DNA of 64,000 nt from Takashimella koratensis (Eukaryota > Basidiomycota > Tremellomycetes > Trichosporonales > Tetragoniomycetaceae), in assembly GCA_003116875.1 (NCBI GenBank), contig BCKT01000014.1, positions 628,149 to 692,148 on the forward strand, given 5' to 3'. The notes under the pieces are model-generated. The model saw only the letters and a program-made list of their open reading frames with translations, ran no database searches and was not told the DNA's origin. How positions within the stretch are numbered: position 1 is the first letter of the stretch; each line of letters begins with the position of its first letter. The position numbers and the translations under genes were made by a program. Of the stretch, positions 23,025 through 35,263 are shown one piece after another.

Positions 23025-26000
23025 ATGTCCTTCCCCTACCTCGCCAAGACGACGTGAGTCTCCTACACCTTTACTTTCCACTTCGCTCTTTATCCCACAG
23101 ACCCCTCACGCAACCTTTTTCTTGTCCGTCATCAACCCGCTCACCCAGCCACAGGCTCAAGTACAAGTCGCCCCATGCGACCGACTTGTCGTTTGCCAAA
23201 GGCGATACGTGAGTTTCAACCATCCCTTTGTCCTCCCTCTCCGCAGCGTGTACTGTGCACCGTGTCAGCACCATCAAAAGCACCATTGTCAAGCGGCGGG
23301 ACAAAATGGTGACTCAGAGAACACGCTGATACCCGAGGCGATGCAGGATCCGCGTGACCGGGCCGTCACCCGACGACGAAGATTGGCTAGTCGGTGAGAC
23401 CCTCGATGGCTCGAGCTCTGGTGGTTTCCCAAAGGTATGTGCAGGTCCATAACTTTGCGATACCGATGTGCTGACACCACTCAGGATTTCATCGAGCCGA
23501 TCGAAGAGGACGCCGAAGCAGCAGCAGCAGCACCGGTACCTGCGCAGCCAGAGCCAATTGAGGAGACCCAGCCTGAACCCGTCGCGCCCGCCCCAGTAGT
23601 CCACGAACCCAAAGCCGAGCCTGAAGCAGCGGCAGAGGCTCCGGCTCCGCCCCCGCCGGCACCCATCACCGCCGCTCCGCCTCCACCTGCAGCAGCACCA
23701 TCGCCCGCCGCCCCTGCGCCGTCCAGCGCAGACGACTCCGATGCACCGGTCAAACAATCGATGAAAGACCGCTTGGCCTTCTTCACCGCTGCTCAAAACA
23801 AGGCAGCGGCCCCGCCACCACCAATCAAGCCCAAGCCCGCCGGCGGTCTCACTTGGTCGCAGCGTCAAAAACTGAGACAGGAGGAAGAGGCAAAAGAACG
23901 AGCGGCTCAAGGTGACTCGGTACCCGCCCCTGTTGCTCCGACTGCGGCACCTGCGGCACCTGTCCCCATCGCTGAGTCTACTACCGAGTCCACCGAGGCG
24001 AAGAAGGAAGCTGGGATGTCTGCGGCGGACGCGATGAGCTCGATCTCCAAGGGTGGTTCGCTCAAAGAGCGTATGGCGGCACTGCAAGGTGCAGGAGCGT
24101 TCGGGAGGGGTGAAGAGGAGAAGCCAGCGGCGCCAAAGCCCAGCGGCAAGGTATGGAGTCGCCCTCCCGCGCCTCCCCAGCCCGAGCCTGAGGAGGAGGG
24201 GGCTGAGGCTCCAATTGATGCTGGCGAAGGTGCTCGTGAAGAAGGTGGTGAAGAGGGAGTTCCAGTTTCGGAAGGGGAGGAGGATGAAGAGGAGAAGGAG
24301 AAGGCAAGGCGTGCTGCAATCGCAGCGCGAATGGCTAAGCTCGGCGCACGAGGACCGATGGGGATGATGGCTCCTCGCCCTGCCGTCGCGCCGAAGCCTA
24401 CTGCCGTATCCGCCCCAGCCGAGCCCGCTGGTGAGGTCGACGAAGCTACACCCGTCGATGCGGGTGAGGCGCCGGTTTCAGAACCCCCCGCAGCGGCCGC
24501 CTCCGCACCCCAGTCCATCAAGATGCCCGCCGTCCCTCGTCGAGCCGGTCCGCCACGTCGACGTGGTCCGACTCCCGCCGCTCCAGCTGAGGCCGAGGCA
24601 GCGGAAGGAATCACCTTGGAAACGACGACACCGGGAGGGACAATCGAGCCGCCGCCCCAGGTCATGGTCGCTGGCGAGGAGGACCCGCTGCCGAAGACGG
24701 AAGAGCAGATTGAGGAGGAGCACCGCGCCGAGGAAGCCGCAAGAGGTCCGCAGGGAGCTGCGGGTGCCGCCGCCGCGGGTATCGCGATGGAGCCTGTAGA
24801 GAATGACGAAGCTGGCGATGCCGAGCCAATGGTCGGCGCTGTCGCTGGTGCCGATGATGAGGAGCGATCCAAGGGCCTTGCGGTGATGGGCGCTGGAGAG
24901 ATCATTGAAGCTGAGGAACTTGTACCTGAAGAAGCTGGCGAAATGGAAGAAGGGATCGAGGAGGGCGGCGACGAGCGCGACCCGATCATGGACGAGGCGA
25001 AGGCTGGGCATCTCGTGGAAGGCGGACCGGCAAGCCCACGCCCGCAGCCGATTGCGGTGGTACCTCTTGCCCCGCCTGCCGAGGGCGGGGATGAAGAGGA
25101 CGAAGGCGAGGAGGAAGACGCGCCGCCCGTTCCGCCTTACCCGACGATGGGAGGGTTTGGAAAAGACGAGGTCGAGTTGAAGCACGAGCACGACGCGGAG
25201 CGTGCGGCTGATGAAGCGGAAGAAGAGGAAGAAGCCGCTGCGCCCCCGCCCCCGCCTCGGTCGGTCAACAGGCCACCTGTCCCAGTCACTTCCCCTGCCA
25301 GTGCCGCGCCGGCCGCCCCTCTCCCACCTCCTCCAACAGGGAACGCAATGATTCCGCCCCGTGACGAGGAGGATGAAGGGGAGGAAACGGGAGAGGCAGT
25401 GGAGGAGGAAGAGGAAGAAGAACCAGCTCCGGCTCCTCCGCCCAGGCGCAGGCCATCTGTCCCCGTCCCTATCCAGACGGGTCTCCCCGCACTTGCCGGT
25501 GCTGGCATCACCTCTCCTAGTAAGTCTCACGACTGAATGTAGGGGTGGCGCTGACTTGAACCTCCCCATCACAGCGTCGCCGACTTCAGCCCGCTCTCCG
25601 CCTCCGGTCCCGAACTCGCCAGCACGCGCATTGCCACCAGTCGCTGCGCCAGTGATCTCTGAGCCTCCCGCAGAGTCTGCAGAGACTGACGAAGCTGACG
25701 AAGAGGCAACGCGTCGAAAGGGGATCGCCGCCCGTATGGCCAAGCTTGGCGGTATCAAGTTTGGTATGCCGCCGCCTATGCCGCGTAGATCTGCGCCAAA
25801 CACCGACAGCCCGACCAGCCCTGTATCGCCCGGAGGTCGGGGTATCCCGGCTCCTTCCCCGACTGCCGCTGTCGCAGAAGGTGGCTCCGAAGCGGCGCCA
25901 AGTCAGCCAGAGGCTCGAGAGGAACCTGTGGCGGCTGGTCACGATGAGGACGAGACGCCCGAGCAAGAGGCAGCGAGGCGGAGGGCCACGCTTGCACGGC

Positions 26001-27311
26001 TCCGAGCCGGCGGGACTCTCGGGTTCGGCATGTTCTCCCATGGCCATGCGACACAGGAGGTCGAGCAAGAGCAACATGAGGATACGAGAGGTATCGAGCC
26101 GTCTCCAGCGGTGACTCCGTTACATGAGACCCCACCGCAGATGTCTACGCAGGAAGAGGAAGAGGGCGACGCACCTCCTCCACCTCCGCGTGCTGTCCCG
26201 CCCCCAGCCGCCCCTCAGGAGGAGGAAGAGGATGATGCACCTCCACCGCCACCTCGACCGGTGGAAGCTCAGACCTCTCAGCCGCGCCGCACGCCTTCGT
26301 TCGGCCGACGCCCGCCACAGAACCGAACCAGCCTTCCTCCACCACCGATCCTTGAGCAGCCTGCCGAGATCACACCGGGTGGTATCCTGCCCGCATCCTC
26401 GAGTGACTGGACGATCTCCGACGAGCCTGCTGTCATGATGATGCAGCAGCACGACGGAGGGGATATCCCCCCACCTGTCCCTGCTGGCCGGCCTGTTGCG
26501 CCTCCACCCGGCCCACCACCCGCGGCCCCCGATTCGCCGAGGCGATCGACCTCGTCCGCTTCTCGAGCAGGATACACGGCCGGTCAGACACCAAGCCGCC
26601 AGACCACACGCGATGGGGGAACACCGACCCGCCAGACTACGCGAGATGGGGGGCCGCCTAGCCGACAGACCACGAGTGATGGACAGCAACCCATGTCGCC
26701 GCAGGTTGCACCGAGTCGACAGAGTACGACGGGTGCCCCCAGACCAGCGTTCAACGAGCTGCAAGAGGCGGCTGCGACCAGGGGGATCGCGCTCGCTCGT
26801 GCTGCCAAGGGTTTGATGGACCAGGGCAAGAAGGGCAACTATGGGGTGAGTCAAGATCAAGACAAATAGGACGTTCGCTGACCCACTACAGGACGGTAGC
26901 CCTGAAGGTTTCGTCCTCCTCGCCATGGAGCGAGCCGGTCTTCCTGCGCCCGCCGAGACCTGGGGCCAGATCATATACGAGCAAGAGTCTGAATCCGTCA
27001 TGAAGCGCTACGACGAGCCTCGACCTGGTGATATCGCCGCCTTCCACGACGCCCGATTCAAGGGCAAGAAGGGACTCACCTCGTATTCCCAGCAAGTCGG
27101 GAGCGTCGAGGAACCTCTCGTGGGGATCGTACTCGAGTTCGATCCGAAGAATAAGCACAAGATGAAGGTCGCGCAGGTTGAGAGAGGAGTTGCGGACGAG
27201 GTCTCGTACAGGGCCGACGATCTCAAGTCGGGACGTATTTGCGTGAGTCGGAATCGGGGTAGTGATCATCTCTGTCCGGTACTAAATGGCGTACAGGTCT
27301 ACCGACCGTGA
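23025..27311 (+). CDS. BBC1: Bbc1/Mti1-like SH3 protein of actin patches
   Basis: This 1280-residue protein has the architecture of Bbc1 (Mti1), which binds type I myosin and Las17/WASP and tunes actin assembly at endocytic sites. Exons are 23025..23053, 23155..23208, 23347..23434, 23485..25519, 25575..26845, 26892..27242 and 27297..27311. The first 57 residues form an SH3 domain (DLSFAKGDTIRVTG, DEDWLVGETLDGSSSGGFPK), split over three small exons. A long disordered Pro/Glu/Ala region follows with repeated IAARMAKLG elements and RQTTRDGG repeats. The last about 125 residues (GSPEGFVLLAMERAGLPAPA, MKRYDEPRPGDIAAFHDARF, ending CVYRP) match the AIM3/BBC1 C-terminal domain of papain-like fold; no catalytic activity is implied. 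The last exon holds just five codons including the st​op. Confidence 0.88.
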
Positions 27312-27578
27312 CGAGGTGACGTTCACGACCTTGTTGTCGAGTCATGTCGTGTCAAGCAATGATTTAGGAACACGGCAAGGTGGAAGTTGTCGTTTCAAGT
27401 GCATCTATTAGTTGTTTTTCCCTTCTTCCTATCACGTTCAAGTTCTCTTCTTCCTTCTTCATCTGTTAATGCCTACCTCTGGCCCATCTTGGATCTAGTT
27501 TGTTGCCACGTCTCGTAAAGTCAAATGCACGACAATCAAAAGAGCCCGCGATTCGGGGATATGTCTATCACTCCCCTC

Positions 27579-27614
<36 letters not shown>

Positions 27615-27742
27615 ATCGATCGATCAGTGAATGCAATCAATGACCCAACCCATCAGTGATGCTACTCACGCCGATCATCTGTAACCCTATAGCACATTCA
27701 TCTCCTTGTCTTCGCAGGACGCATGGATCATTGACGTCTATA
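27312..27742. other. Intergenic, convergent 3' ends, with (CT)n tract
   Basis: A 431-base spacer between BBC1 and the minus-strand 170-residue gene. It carries a (CT)15 microsatellite at about 27582-27611. Nothing coding is supported. Confidence 0.6.
27582..27611. repeat. (CT)n microsatellite
   Basis: About 15 CT dinucleotides without interruption, in the 3' spacer shared by two convergent genes. Confidence 0.95.
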
Positions 27743-28375
27743 CTACTCGAATCTCGCGGCTTGGTTCAGATATTCGTGTGTTCGGTCGCGGAGCTGACGT
27801 TCCTCCTCACGCAACGCCTCATCGATGGCACGTGCATCCATTCCGTCACTGGCCATCTCATCTCGTCGGATCCGCAATCCGTGATATTTCATCAAAAGTA
27901 GCGTCATGTTCGCATACTCGATCACGAGTTTGACATATCTGTGCGTTTCCAAGACGTAATATGCAGACCCTTCCAGAGCGGCCGGGTCGGGAGGGTCTGC
28001 GAAACTCTCGGTGTAGGGAGGGTGAGTCTCTTCGACAACGACTTCGATAGGAGTGGGTTGGACAGTCGACACTTCGATCTGCGGCTGTTAGGTAGAGGAT
28101 GTCAACCACCAGGCACTTATGCAAAGACTCACGTTGGCTTCTCCCTGTTCGTCAGAGCCATCGGGAACTCTGGGGTTGTTACTTGAGGTGCTGTCCATGT
28201 TAATATGACCTAAAAGAGAACGATTTATGCAGTGTCAAGAGGTCGAAGTCGAGAGTAGAGATATGTTGAAGACAAGGGTACCTAAACGAGGTTTGAGATT
28301 GATTTGAGTAGCGGATGCTGCTTTAGGTTTTGGCTCAACTTGGATCTGGACGCTGTCGTCACCGTCAGCATGCAT
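27743..28375 (-). CDS. Unknown 170-residue protein, probably helical
   Basis: I do not recognise the family. Exons in coding order are 28375..28282, 28209..28133 and 28084..27743; both introns (72 and 48 bases) have consensus ends and the phases close. The first 85 residues are acidic and polar (MHADGDDSVQIQVEPKPK, then TPIEVVVEETHPPYTESF). The C-terminal half is predicted to be helical: YYVLETHRYVKLVIEYANMT then MDARAIDEALREEERQLRD, with alternating hydrophobic and charged positions suggesting a coiled coil or helical bundle. The two 5' exons are not in the longest open frame; they were added because they splice in phase and look coding. The gene converges on BBC1. Confidence 0.6.
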
Positions 28376-29209
28376 ATCACTCTGTCAGATCCTATTGTCA
28401 GTCTACCTCACAAGCGGTATTAAACTCCATCCTTTCATCAACGATCACCGATGTCAGACGCTCAGCTTTGCGGCAGAGCAGACAATGCTCCCTCTTGTAG
28501 ATCCAAACCACCAGTCAACGGCCAACCCGCCAACACCGCCTCGGCCGCTACCTCCACCAAATCCCAGACCCGGGCCCAGAGATAGCTTTGGCGCTATGCT
28601 GATTTCAAGAGCTATGCGCACTGATGGGATGTTTAGCTACAAACGAACAATCTGAACCCCCCATCGCTACAACAATTGAAGTCCTACTTGGTCAGTTCCA
28701 ACCTGTCCGCTTTTTCACGCATTTTGCCAAAGTCCGATCTCGGAGCAGGGATCATGTGAGCAGCGGTCTCATCTGAAATCTTTGCGCATCTCTCTCTCAG
28801 CTGACCTATGCCTCACCTGCGCACCAGCAGTGCATCCGGCACTTTGTCTCCCCGGCCGCTCTACGACCCGAGTGCGGCCCTAGCTTGAAAAGTCACTACT
28901 ACACCTCCACCGCGTACCTCTCCCGCCGATTTTCACGGTACCATCTATTCGTCATCCCCCCTCTTCCTACCCTGCATCCCTCTCCTATCCTCTCAGCCTC
29001 TTCCCTCTCAGCCCCACTCTGGCCCCAGGGGATCTTACCCAACCCACCATGCGAGTCCGGCAACCGACTTCTTCGCTTTTCCCGGCCTGCCCCCTCACTT
29101 GCCCTTGGCCGGCCCGACCACTGCATGTCACCCGACCGCTGTGCGTCAGTATTCACTCTCCCCTTCGTCACCTGCCTCTACCGCCCACCCTGCCAGTGTT
29201 CGATTCAAG
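28376..29209. promoter_or_regulatory. Divergent intergenic region, 170-residue gene / acyl-CoA ligase
   Basis: This spacer separates two divergent genes. The right part (28880-29150) is CT-rich. It must hold both promoters, but no clear element was recognised. A possible upstream frame begins at 29210 and is listed separately. Confidence 0.4.
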
Positions 29210-29494
29210 ATGGAGCTTGAGCGGGCGTCACCAGACCCCGAGTTTAGCGGCGTCCTCCAGCAGAACATTGCGACCACCTCTTGGTCGTTCCCTCGTACGA
29301 CACTCCCACTCGTACCCTTCGACATCTTCATCGCATCGACATTCAAGGTCGCTGCAAACACATCCGTTCACGTCTTACCGCAATCGTGGGATCTGTACAA
29401 CTCCCTCCTCGCATCTTCAGCACCAATCCCAATCTCGACCCTGCCCTGCCCATCTTGGATCTCAACGATCGACCCATACCGAAACAACATTTGA
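29210..29494 (+). other. Candidate upstream ORF or small gene (94 codons)
   Basis: An ATG in AAG-ATG context opens a 94-residue frame that ends 136 bases before the acyl-CoA ligase start, in a different phase. Third positions are C-rich like real genes nearby. The product is hydrophobic and Pro/Ser-rich (for example SWSFPRTTLPLVPFDIFIAS) and matches nothing I know. It could be a uORF in the ligase leader, an extra upstream gene or chance. Confidence 0.3.
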
Positions 29495-29630
29495 CCAAAG
29501 TCTGAACCTTCCACCAGGCTATATAGTCTACCCCAACCACAACGACCTGCCCTTCCCTCAACCCTCGGCACCACCGACCCCTCCTCTGCCCGACTTCAAT
29601 CCTCGTTCGCCAACACCACGCAGGAGAGCC

Positions 29631-31649
29631 ATGTCCAAGTCCCAGCCCCACGCCCAGGCACAGGGCACCATCTACACCTCGCCGTACCCGGTCCCGGCTC
29701 TTCCTCGAACCGGTATCTTCACATACCTGTTCCCAAGTCACCCAGGCCAATCGCCTCTGCACTACCTCGACCCTAACGGCGTCGCAGTCATAGATGGTCT
29801 GGACGGACGCACCGTCACCCGCGGGCAAGTTGGGGAACAAGCTCGTCGCTTGGCGTCGGGTCTCCGCCGGATCGGGGTCCGTCGTGGCGATGTCGCTTGT
29901 GTGTTTGGCATGAACAGCCTCGAATGGATCAACGCTGCGCTCGGGTGCCAGGCGGCGGGCGTCAAAGTCAGCCCGGCAAACTATGCTTAGTGAGTGGTTT
30001 ACGAGCGGCACTGAGGTGTTTGCTAACGCTTGAATCACCAGCACGGCACGAGAACTCGCCCACCAGCTCACCGACTCTGGAGCGTCGCTCATCTTCGTTC
30101 AGCCAGCGTTGCTCTCCGTTTGCGAAGACGCAATCAAGCTCCTCCCAGCTTCGCAACCAATCCCTTCCAACCGCATCTTCCTTTTGGCGCCCGACTCACC
30201 GGCTGCGCGAGCCCCGGCCTCTCGCTACCAGCTCATCAGCGACGTCTGGGGCGCCGACGAACTTCCCGAATCATTCGACGGCGCCGTGGACGAAGTCGCC
30301 TACTTGTGTTACTCGTCAGGCACTACGGGTTTACCCAAGGGCGTGATGACGAGCCACCACAATCTAACGTCTCAGCTCCAGGCGTTCAATGTGGGGTATC
30401 AAAAGATTAAGCCGGGAGTCGACGTCGTGCTTGGTATCCTGCCATTCAGCCACATTTACGGCCTCACTGTTGTCCTCCACCAGCCGCTCATGGTCGGTGT
30501 ACCGGTCGTCGTGCTGCCTCGTTTCGAAGAAAGCTCGGTTCTGACTGCGATTGAGAAGGTAAGCGCCCCAGTGTCAGGGTAGGCTGACCTGCTAGCACAA
30601 GATCACCCATGGATTGGTCGTGCCGCCGATCATGCTGGCTCTAGTACACTCGCCCAACACGACCAAGTACGACCTATCATCTTTCGTCTCGGTCCAGTGT
30701 GGTGCCGCGCCCCTCAGTGCCGATTTGTGCAGCGCGTTCGAGCGGAAACTCCCACACTGCCACGTCACTCAAGGCTACGGTGAGTCACCCTCCGTGCTTG
30801 ACTAATCATCAGGCCTTACAGAGACATCGCCGGTCATTTCAGTGATGACCACCCAAGAGGCCAAGGGCCGCCAGGGCGCAGTCGGCCGTCTCCTGCCGAC
30901 GTTCCAAGCCAGACTGGTCGATGCGGACACTGGAGAGGATGCCAAGCCTGGAGAACGCGGTGAGCTATGGGTACGAGGCCCTAGTGTCATGCGCGGATAC
31001 CACCGGAACGACCAAGCGACGAGGCAGACCTTCGCGCCCGGTGGTTGGTATCGCACTGGCGACGTCGCGATCAGAGACGATCTGGGTTACTATACGTGAG
31101 TTGAAATTAGGAGCTGAGCTGACTCTTAGCATTGTCGACCGCGTCAAGGAGTTGATCAAGTACAAGGGATTCCAAGGTGGGTGGCAAGTCTTGATCACAT
31201 TCTGACATGTCGCAGTCGCCCCCGCCGAGCTGGAAGCGCTACTACTCACGCACGAACGAATCGTCGATGCGGGTGTCATTGGCGTTCAATCTAAAGCACT
31301 GGCAACGGAGCTTCCGCGGGCCTACGTGGTTCTCAAACCGGCGCCCGCATCAGCGAGTGAACGAGCCAAGATCGGTCAAGAGATTGCTAGCTGGATCGCT
31401 AGTCGCGTAGCCAAGCACAAGCAGCTGCGCGGAGGTTGCGCCGTCGTCGACGCCATTCCTAAAAGCCCAAGTGGCAAGATCTTGCGCAAGATATTGAGAG
31501 AACAGGCTAAGAAAGAAGTTGAGCAGTGGGAGCCGGAGAAGGTGGGAGGTATCGAGGGTAGCAAGGAACAGGGTGGAAGTGCCTTGTCTGCTAGCGCCAA
31601 CGGGGAAGAAAAGAGGCTTGGCCAGGTACGAAGAGAGGCCAAGCTCTGA
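29631..31649 (+). CDS. 4-coumarate-CoA ligase-like acyl-CoA synthetase, peroxisomal
   Basis: This adenylate-forming enzyme activates a carboxylic acid to its CoA thioester through an acyl-AMP. Exons are 29631..29989, 30042..30558, 30596..30779, 30813..31095, 31130..31176 and 31216..31649 (607 residues). Core motifs are all present: the phosphate-binding loop YSSGTTGLPKGV, the GYGLTETSPV motif split by an intron, WYRTGDVAIRDDLGYYT, the hinge VDRVKELIKYKGFQVAPAEL and the catalytic-lysine region PKSPSGKILRK. It ends in Ala-Lys-Leu, a good peroxisomal targeting signal type 1. Substrate cannot be told from sequence; fungal relatives are annotated as coumarate-like, medium-chain or branched acyl activators. 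Four of its five introns are only 33-39 bases. An in-frame open stretch extends upstream, but this ATG has the best context. Confidence 0.88.
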
Positions 31650-34600
31650 CCTGGAATGTGGACTCGAGTCATGTGTTACTTGTTGTAAAGTTTGGTGTCT
31701 ATGGACAAGGATCAATGTTGGCTAGTGCAGAACTCTGATTCTGTGTGACCTCGGTTGACTTTTTCTCAAGTCCGAGGTGATACGAAGGTTGCAGTTTGAG
31801 CTGGGCATTCGTGGTTCATGACCGAAGCCGACGGTCGGAGACGGGCACGGAGACAGGGATGATTGTCCACGCGCTCAGCAAGCTGAGCCCTTCAAAGTGT
31901 GGGAACGGCGGGGTAGGAGATTTTAGCACATGCGCAGTTGGCAACCTCCCCCATTGCCGATAGCCCTGGAGAACAGCGCGTGCCCGAGTAACTCTGGCGG
32001 AGAATTAAAAAACGAGGTGCTCTTTTGATCCTGTAATATGGTGTGACCTGGAATGATCGGGAACGATGCGACAGATCCAGCTCGTCGAGTACCAAGATTG
32101 TCTGTGTATCTGATATACCTCGCTTACTGCGGCAGATCCTGTACCTTGTTGACCTCGTTGACCGCCTCATATTTCTGTTCCTTGCTCAGCACTTGCTGTA
32201 CCTCGTTAAACGTCGTTTCCCATCTGTCGTACCTCGGCCGCAAGGTGACGTGCCTTTCCTCATTACACCGAACAAGGGGGTTTCTAATGTGTCGCTCGAC
32301 ATATTACAGGGCGGTTTGATGAACAGGGGTGGAGGGTGGCGGCCGGGGTTTGGGTGCATATTGCCAGGAAGGAACCAAAAAAACACTGGGTGACAGCTGG
32401 GTTAGGTTTAAGCTTTGAAGATTGAGCAAAGACAAAAAGGGAAAAACGCGACGAAGAAATTAAGGTTTGAACGCGAAGAGGCGAGAGGGCAAGAGGAGAA
32501 GGCGGGGTTAAGGCAAGTGGCAGCAGGAGCAGGGGAAGGACAGGAAACAGGACTCAGATTAGGGAAAAGAGGGGGCTATGCGTGTTCCCGCGCGCCACTA
32601 CTGGGGACTGACTTCTAGAACGGGGCCCGCAGCGCAATGAGGTTGGTCAGAATGAGTTACGAGTGACTCTATTGACCTTAGTGGTGAGTGACAAGTGGAC
32701 CTGGGAGGGGTTGTGGATCGTGTAACTTGAGCTGTGGCAGCCTTGCAGCAATGTTTTATTGCTCCCTCTCCTTGACTATTCTCGGCAGGGCAAGGGGAAC
32801 AGGACGCCGCAACCAGGATCAGACCGCGCGGGGGTTTTCTCTAAATCCTACCTCGTTGTTGGTCATGTCTCAGACCCGACGCCAGGCTAATTCTTTTTTA
32901 TTCAAACCCCATGCCGTCTATGCCGGCACGCTTTTGTCCTAGCTGGGGGGTCGTACTGTACGCACTCAGATTACCGCGTAGAGTAAGCGTCACGTCTAGT
33001 GGATTCGGAAGGGCTCAGATGAGAGAAGCAGAAGGAGATAGAGACAGATTCGGTAGACTCGGATGTAAATGGAGTAGGACGCGGCTTTCCCACCAATAGC
33101 GTCTCATCGCTGGGTGGTCTCATCCTGGACCCCCCGTACTCTTCACTACTTGTGACCTCAATCCCACTTCTCACCTCTTCACCATTATCCATCACTTCAT
33201 CTTCTCATCTCACTTTCTCCTCCCTCTTACTCTCGCTTACCTCCCCTTAGCCGTGGTTCTCGGCTCCGCGGCATCGCCCTGGGCCGTTCTTTAATCCGCT
33301 TCTCCTCGCTCCGTTTAGAGTTTCCCCGTAGGACGGCTTTCCGGGAACACAGGGATCGACGTTTTTGAATTGAGTTTGGGTTTGGCTGGTAAAGACCCAG
33401 AAACACGACCAAAAAGTACGTCTACGTTTTTGGGATCAGTCCAGGTTTTGTCAGCTTCCAGCCCTCTGGGCCCGAGCTCGGGTCATTGCTGCTATTCCTC
33501 GTGTCTGTACTTGTGTCATCGCCGATCCCGCTAGCTTCGCTCGCCATCACGCCTCGTGATTTGCCGGCGGACACGAGCTGCTCAGCTAGTCTGACGTTGG
33601 TCTGCGGTCTGGCCAACGCGATTTAAGGTTCATCCCCCGGAGGCGTTCTAGCAGGGGACAAATGACTCAATCCCTCTGCTCAGCCACGCGTTTTTTTGCC
33701 CCCGGTGCTCCATCCTTGGCTACCTACCGGTGACCCCGCGTTGGGTCGTGTAGGTAGCGAGCAAGCATCACGGCAATGAAAGGCGGTGGCGTGGGATGAG
33801 CTCGGGTTCAACCTGGGTGTCAGCAGATTGTTGAATGGCTGTGAGCAGCGTCGCTCTCACAAAGGCCTCTCTACCCTGCATCGAATCCAGACCCCTTTTC
33901 TTGGCCTCCGCTCGCGTGTATTCAACCTCACTCCCTATTCAACCAGATCTATCCCTTACTTCCAACTTATCACCGACTCTATCACTTCCACGCTGGTTAC
34001 TATACGTACGACGTCTGCTTAACGCTCCAGCATTCCTCCGGTTCTGGTTCACGTACGACGCTCAAGCTTACCACTTCCCTAGTCACGACAAGCCAGTCTC
34101 CTCCCTGAGCTGGTCTCCCTCTGGCATCGCGCGCGCTTTTTGCACGTGAGAAAAAGGCGAGCTCAAACTTTCCTATAATTGTGTTCAGTAGCTCAACTGA
34201 CAAGCCTTAGAATCCCTCAGATAGCGTTGGCACGCGACTCGTCTTCTCGACAACCCCTGCGACGCTCGCTGTCTTGGGCCGCTCTGTTACCGGCGAGCCG
34301 GATCCTCTCCAAGCCCATCGACTGAGGATCAACCTTACCGACTTGACCCTTTGACTGCGCCTTGCCCCGCCCAACGAGTCGCGCCTCGTCAGAGCTTAAA
34401 ACAAGCTTTGACTACAGACTATTCCCGGGATCCCGACCAGGGCCCAACCCAACGAGGCGCGCGCACAGGCGAGTAGGCTGTAAATCAAAGGTAGCGAACT
34501 GTACCCCGTATTTTGACGACAATCGCTCTGGAGGAGACTCAAGGGGCGACCGCTTAACGCCCAGACGCACACCGAGGAGGGAGGTTTCTCGTCGATCGCA

Positions 34601-35263
34601 TTGATTAAACCCGAGATTGATCTACCGGGACGGAACAACCATAAAGTGACAGGCCGAGCGCGATCTTTGGGGTTTGCGTAGTCGTTCAGTGACGACAAAT
34701 CAATTGAGTTGAGTCCCAACGGAGGGCGCAGATCCAGGCCAAACAGGGGAGGCGCGGGGTCCTGTCTATGTGTGAGGGTGTGTGCAGGGGTAGTTAGTCG
34801 ATGGATCAGCCCGTGACGCCACGGAGAGCGATGGCCGAGGATCTCTTCGATCAGCAAGGGTTCGAGGCCTCGTCCACATCGGATATTGCGATGGCTCGGT
34901 GAGTGATTGTTTTATAAGAGATCGCCGCTTGTCTCTTTCATCCCCTTCTTCATCAACTTTGTCGCCACCCTCATCGCTGACACCAACAACCCCACGTCAC
35001 GCATCTATTCCTCACCCGATCGTTTCTCGGCCCCCGACGTAATCTTGATTTACCCGTCGCCACCACGGCACCGCGCTACTGGTTCGCCCATTCTTTCGGG
35101 ACCTGTTCTAACCCTATTCGCTTGATACCAAACCGTTTCTCGCCGGTCAACCTTTCAACGCCGTCTGAAACATTCGCCCGCTTTCTTCCCATTGGATCTG
35201 GCTCACGAATACACACCAACGACTGAAAATATCTCTAAAATCCCTCACTACCACTCAATCAAC
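31650..35263. other. Gene-poor region, 3.6 kb
   Basis: This is the longest stretch without a supported gene. Open frames are short on both strands and lack consistent splice extension. It is compositionally patchy: purine-rich at 32410-32570, CT-rich at 33140-33260 and 34930-35230. The right end probably carries a long leader or promoter for the Ser-rich protein at 35264. No transposon ends, tandem repeat or tRNA was found. Confidence 0.5.
34801..34902 (+). other. Candidate short exon or uORF upstream of the Ser-rich gene
   Basis: An ATG opens a 33-codon frame (MDQPVTPRRAMAEDLFDQQG and on) that looks protein-like and runs into a consensus donor, CG-GTGAGTG, at about 34900. I could not find a downstream exon that joins it in phase to the 35264 frame, so it may be a uORF or an unspliced relic. 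Confidence 0.25.

Noticed and set aside
23907..25803. Long open frames on the minus strand (360 and 441 codons) opposite BBC1
   Set aside because: They are antisense shadows of a Pro/Ala/Glu-rich, GC-rich coding exon; composition is repetitive Ser/Gly/Arg and they carry no domain or splice support.
28395..28655. Open frame and ATG at 28452 near the 170-residue gene
   Set aside because: Short, in the divergent promoter, ends quickly in each phase and has no in-phase splice extension.
33835..34149. Plus-strand frame with a WD-repeat-like phrase (VSSLSWSPSG)
   Set aside because: One short phrase only; no further repeats and the surrounding sequence is CT-rich non-coding DNA.
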